From contig DDIK01000054.1 in assembly GCA_002338505.1 (NCBI GenBank), positions 1 through 5,603 of the forward strand: a stretch of 5,603 nucleotides of DNA, in the 5' to 3' direction. This document shows, piece by piece, positions 5,084 through 5,603 of this stretch. Source of the stretch: Bacteriovorax sp. UBA1852. Lineage in GTDB: Bacteria > Bdellovibrionota > Bacteriovoracia > Bacteriovoracales > Bacteriovoracaceae. The position numbers and the translations under genes were made by a program. Below the pieces are notes generated by a model. It did no database searches. It was not told the DNA's origin and worked only from the letters and a program-made list of their open reading frames with translations. Position 1 is the first letter of the stretch, and each line of letters starts with the position of its first letter.

Positions 5084-5603
5084 ATGGCAAAAAGACATCA
5101 AGATATAACTTTTCCTAATACGGAAATGGTCACCAAGGTTGTGATCGTTCAACTTGGCTCGCCTGAAACACCTAAGGTTTCTGATGTGAGAAAGTTTTTA
5201 AAAGAGTTTCTTGGGGACCCTAGAGTAGTCGATATTAATCCAACTCTTTGGAAGATTATTCTTAATTGCTTTGTCCTACCATTTAGACCCAAACGCTCCG
5301 CTGCACTATATTCAAGAATCTGGGAAGGGACTGAGTTTCCTCTCACGAGAATAACGAGAGAATTTACACATAAAGTAAATGAGATGACGCCAGCAAATAT
5401 TGAGGTTGAGCATGCTTTTCTTGTGTGCGAGCCAAGAGTTGAAACTGTTTATGGAGGTTGGCTCAAGGAGCTAGATGGTAGGATGAATCCGGCATCTCGT
5501 CTTATTGCGATTCCAATGTTTCCACAGTATTCAGAAAGTACAATTGCTTCAGGCATAGATGCATTAGCAAAGGAATTATCTAAGAGAGTTAAAATACCAA
5601 CAT
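5084..5603 (+). CDS. hemH: Ferrochelatase, N-terminal part (cut by window end)
   Basis: The 173 codons visible run open to the right edge. The N-terminal family pattern is clear: VVIVQLGSPETP (19-30), VRKFLKEFLGDPRVVD (35-50), LW (55-56), the RP..SA.YS.IW block (68-80), FPLTRIT (85-91), and IPMFPQYSESTIAS (143-156), equivalent to the YPQYS-x-x-T block of ferrochelatases. The enzyme inserts Fe(II) into protoporphyrin IX as a late step of haem synthesis, on the cytoplasmic face of the membrane. The catalytic histidine and C-terminal half lie beyond the window, so activity cannot be judged. The segment VCEPRVE (114-120) replaces the usual Y-G-x-P motif, a mild divergence. About 16 residues precede the conserved strand. 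The start at 5084 has AAGG at 5071-5074. It is divergent from queF. Confidence 0.92.
   Translation, partial: MAKRHQDITFPNTEMVTKVVIVQLGSPETPKVSDVRKFLKEFLGDPRVVDINPTLWKIILNCFVLPFRPKRSAALYSRIWEGTEFPLTRITREFTHKVNEMTPANIEVEHAFLVCEPRVETVYGGWLKELDGRMNPASRLIAIPMFPQYSESTIASGIDALAKELSKRVKIPT

Noticed and set aside
5149..5346. Open minus-strand frame of 65 codons
   Set aside because: It is antisense to hemH, where the plus strand carries clear ferrochelatase motifs.

Overview
The window is AT-rich bacterial chromosome with short intergenic gaps, several receiver-domain signalling proteins and a Gram-negative envelope gene (a heptose-bisphosphate-phosphatase-like protein). It looks like a free-living proteobacterium-like organism. 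The mix of two-component proteins, AT-rich codon use (AGA, TTA, AAA) and a stand-alone TatA gene is compatible with the Bdellovibrionota/Bacteriovorax group, but that placement is inference and no marker in the window settles it. Ten protein-coding genes are supported, two of them cut by the window edges. I see no tRNA, rRNA, CRISPR array, transposon or prophage gene.

Layout. Bases 1-1804 (minus strand) hold a two-gene unit: an HPt-REC-REC phosphorelay protein, then a GmhB-like HAD phosphatase whose start overlaps the end of the first gene and which runs off the left edge. A divergent gap (1805-1967) leads to a small MerC-domain membrane protein (plus). It meets a TatD-family protein (minus, 2378-3067) tail to tail with interlocked stop codons. 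A second divergent gap (3068-3176) leads to rpsP and khpA (plus), closed by a clear intrinsic terminator at 3779-3805. A single-domain response regulator follows (plus, 3894-4277). It again interlocks its stop with a minus-strand gene, tatA, which lies directly downstream of queF. A third divergent gap (5011-5083) separates queF from hemH (plus), which runs off the right edge.

Functionally the region is mostly housekeeping: ribosome (S16, KhpA), tRNA modification (QueF), protein export (TatA), haem synthesis (HemH) and heptose/LPS-type phosphatase. Around these sit signalling proteins without a cognate histidine kinase in view. No obvious new multi-gene system is visible. The most notable signals are three proteins whose family-defining residues are altered: TatD without its N-terminal HxH metal motif, GmhB without most of its zinc site and with a long N-terminal extension, and a receiver domain with Ser in place of the phospho-accepting Asp. 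Two convergent gene pairs also share an identical four-base TTAG stop overlap.
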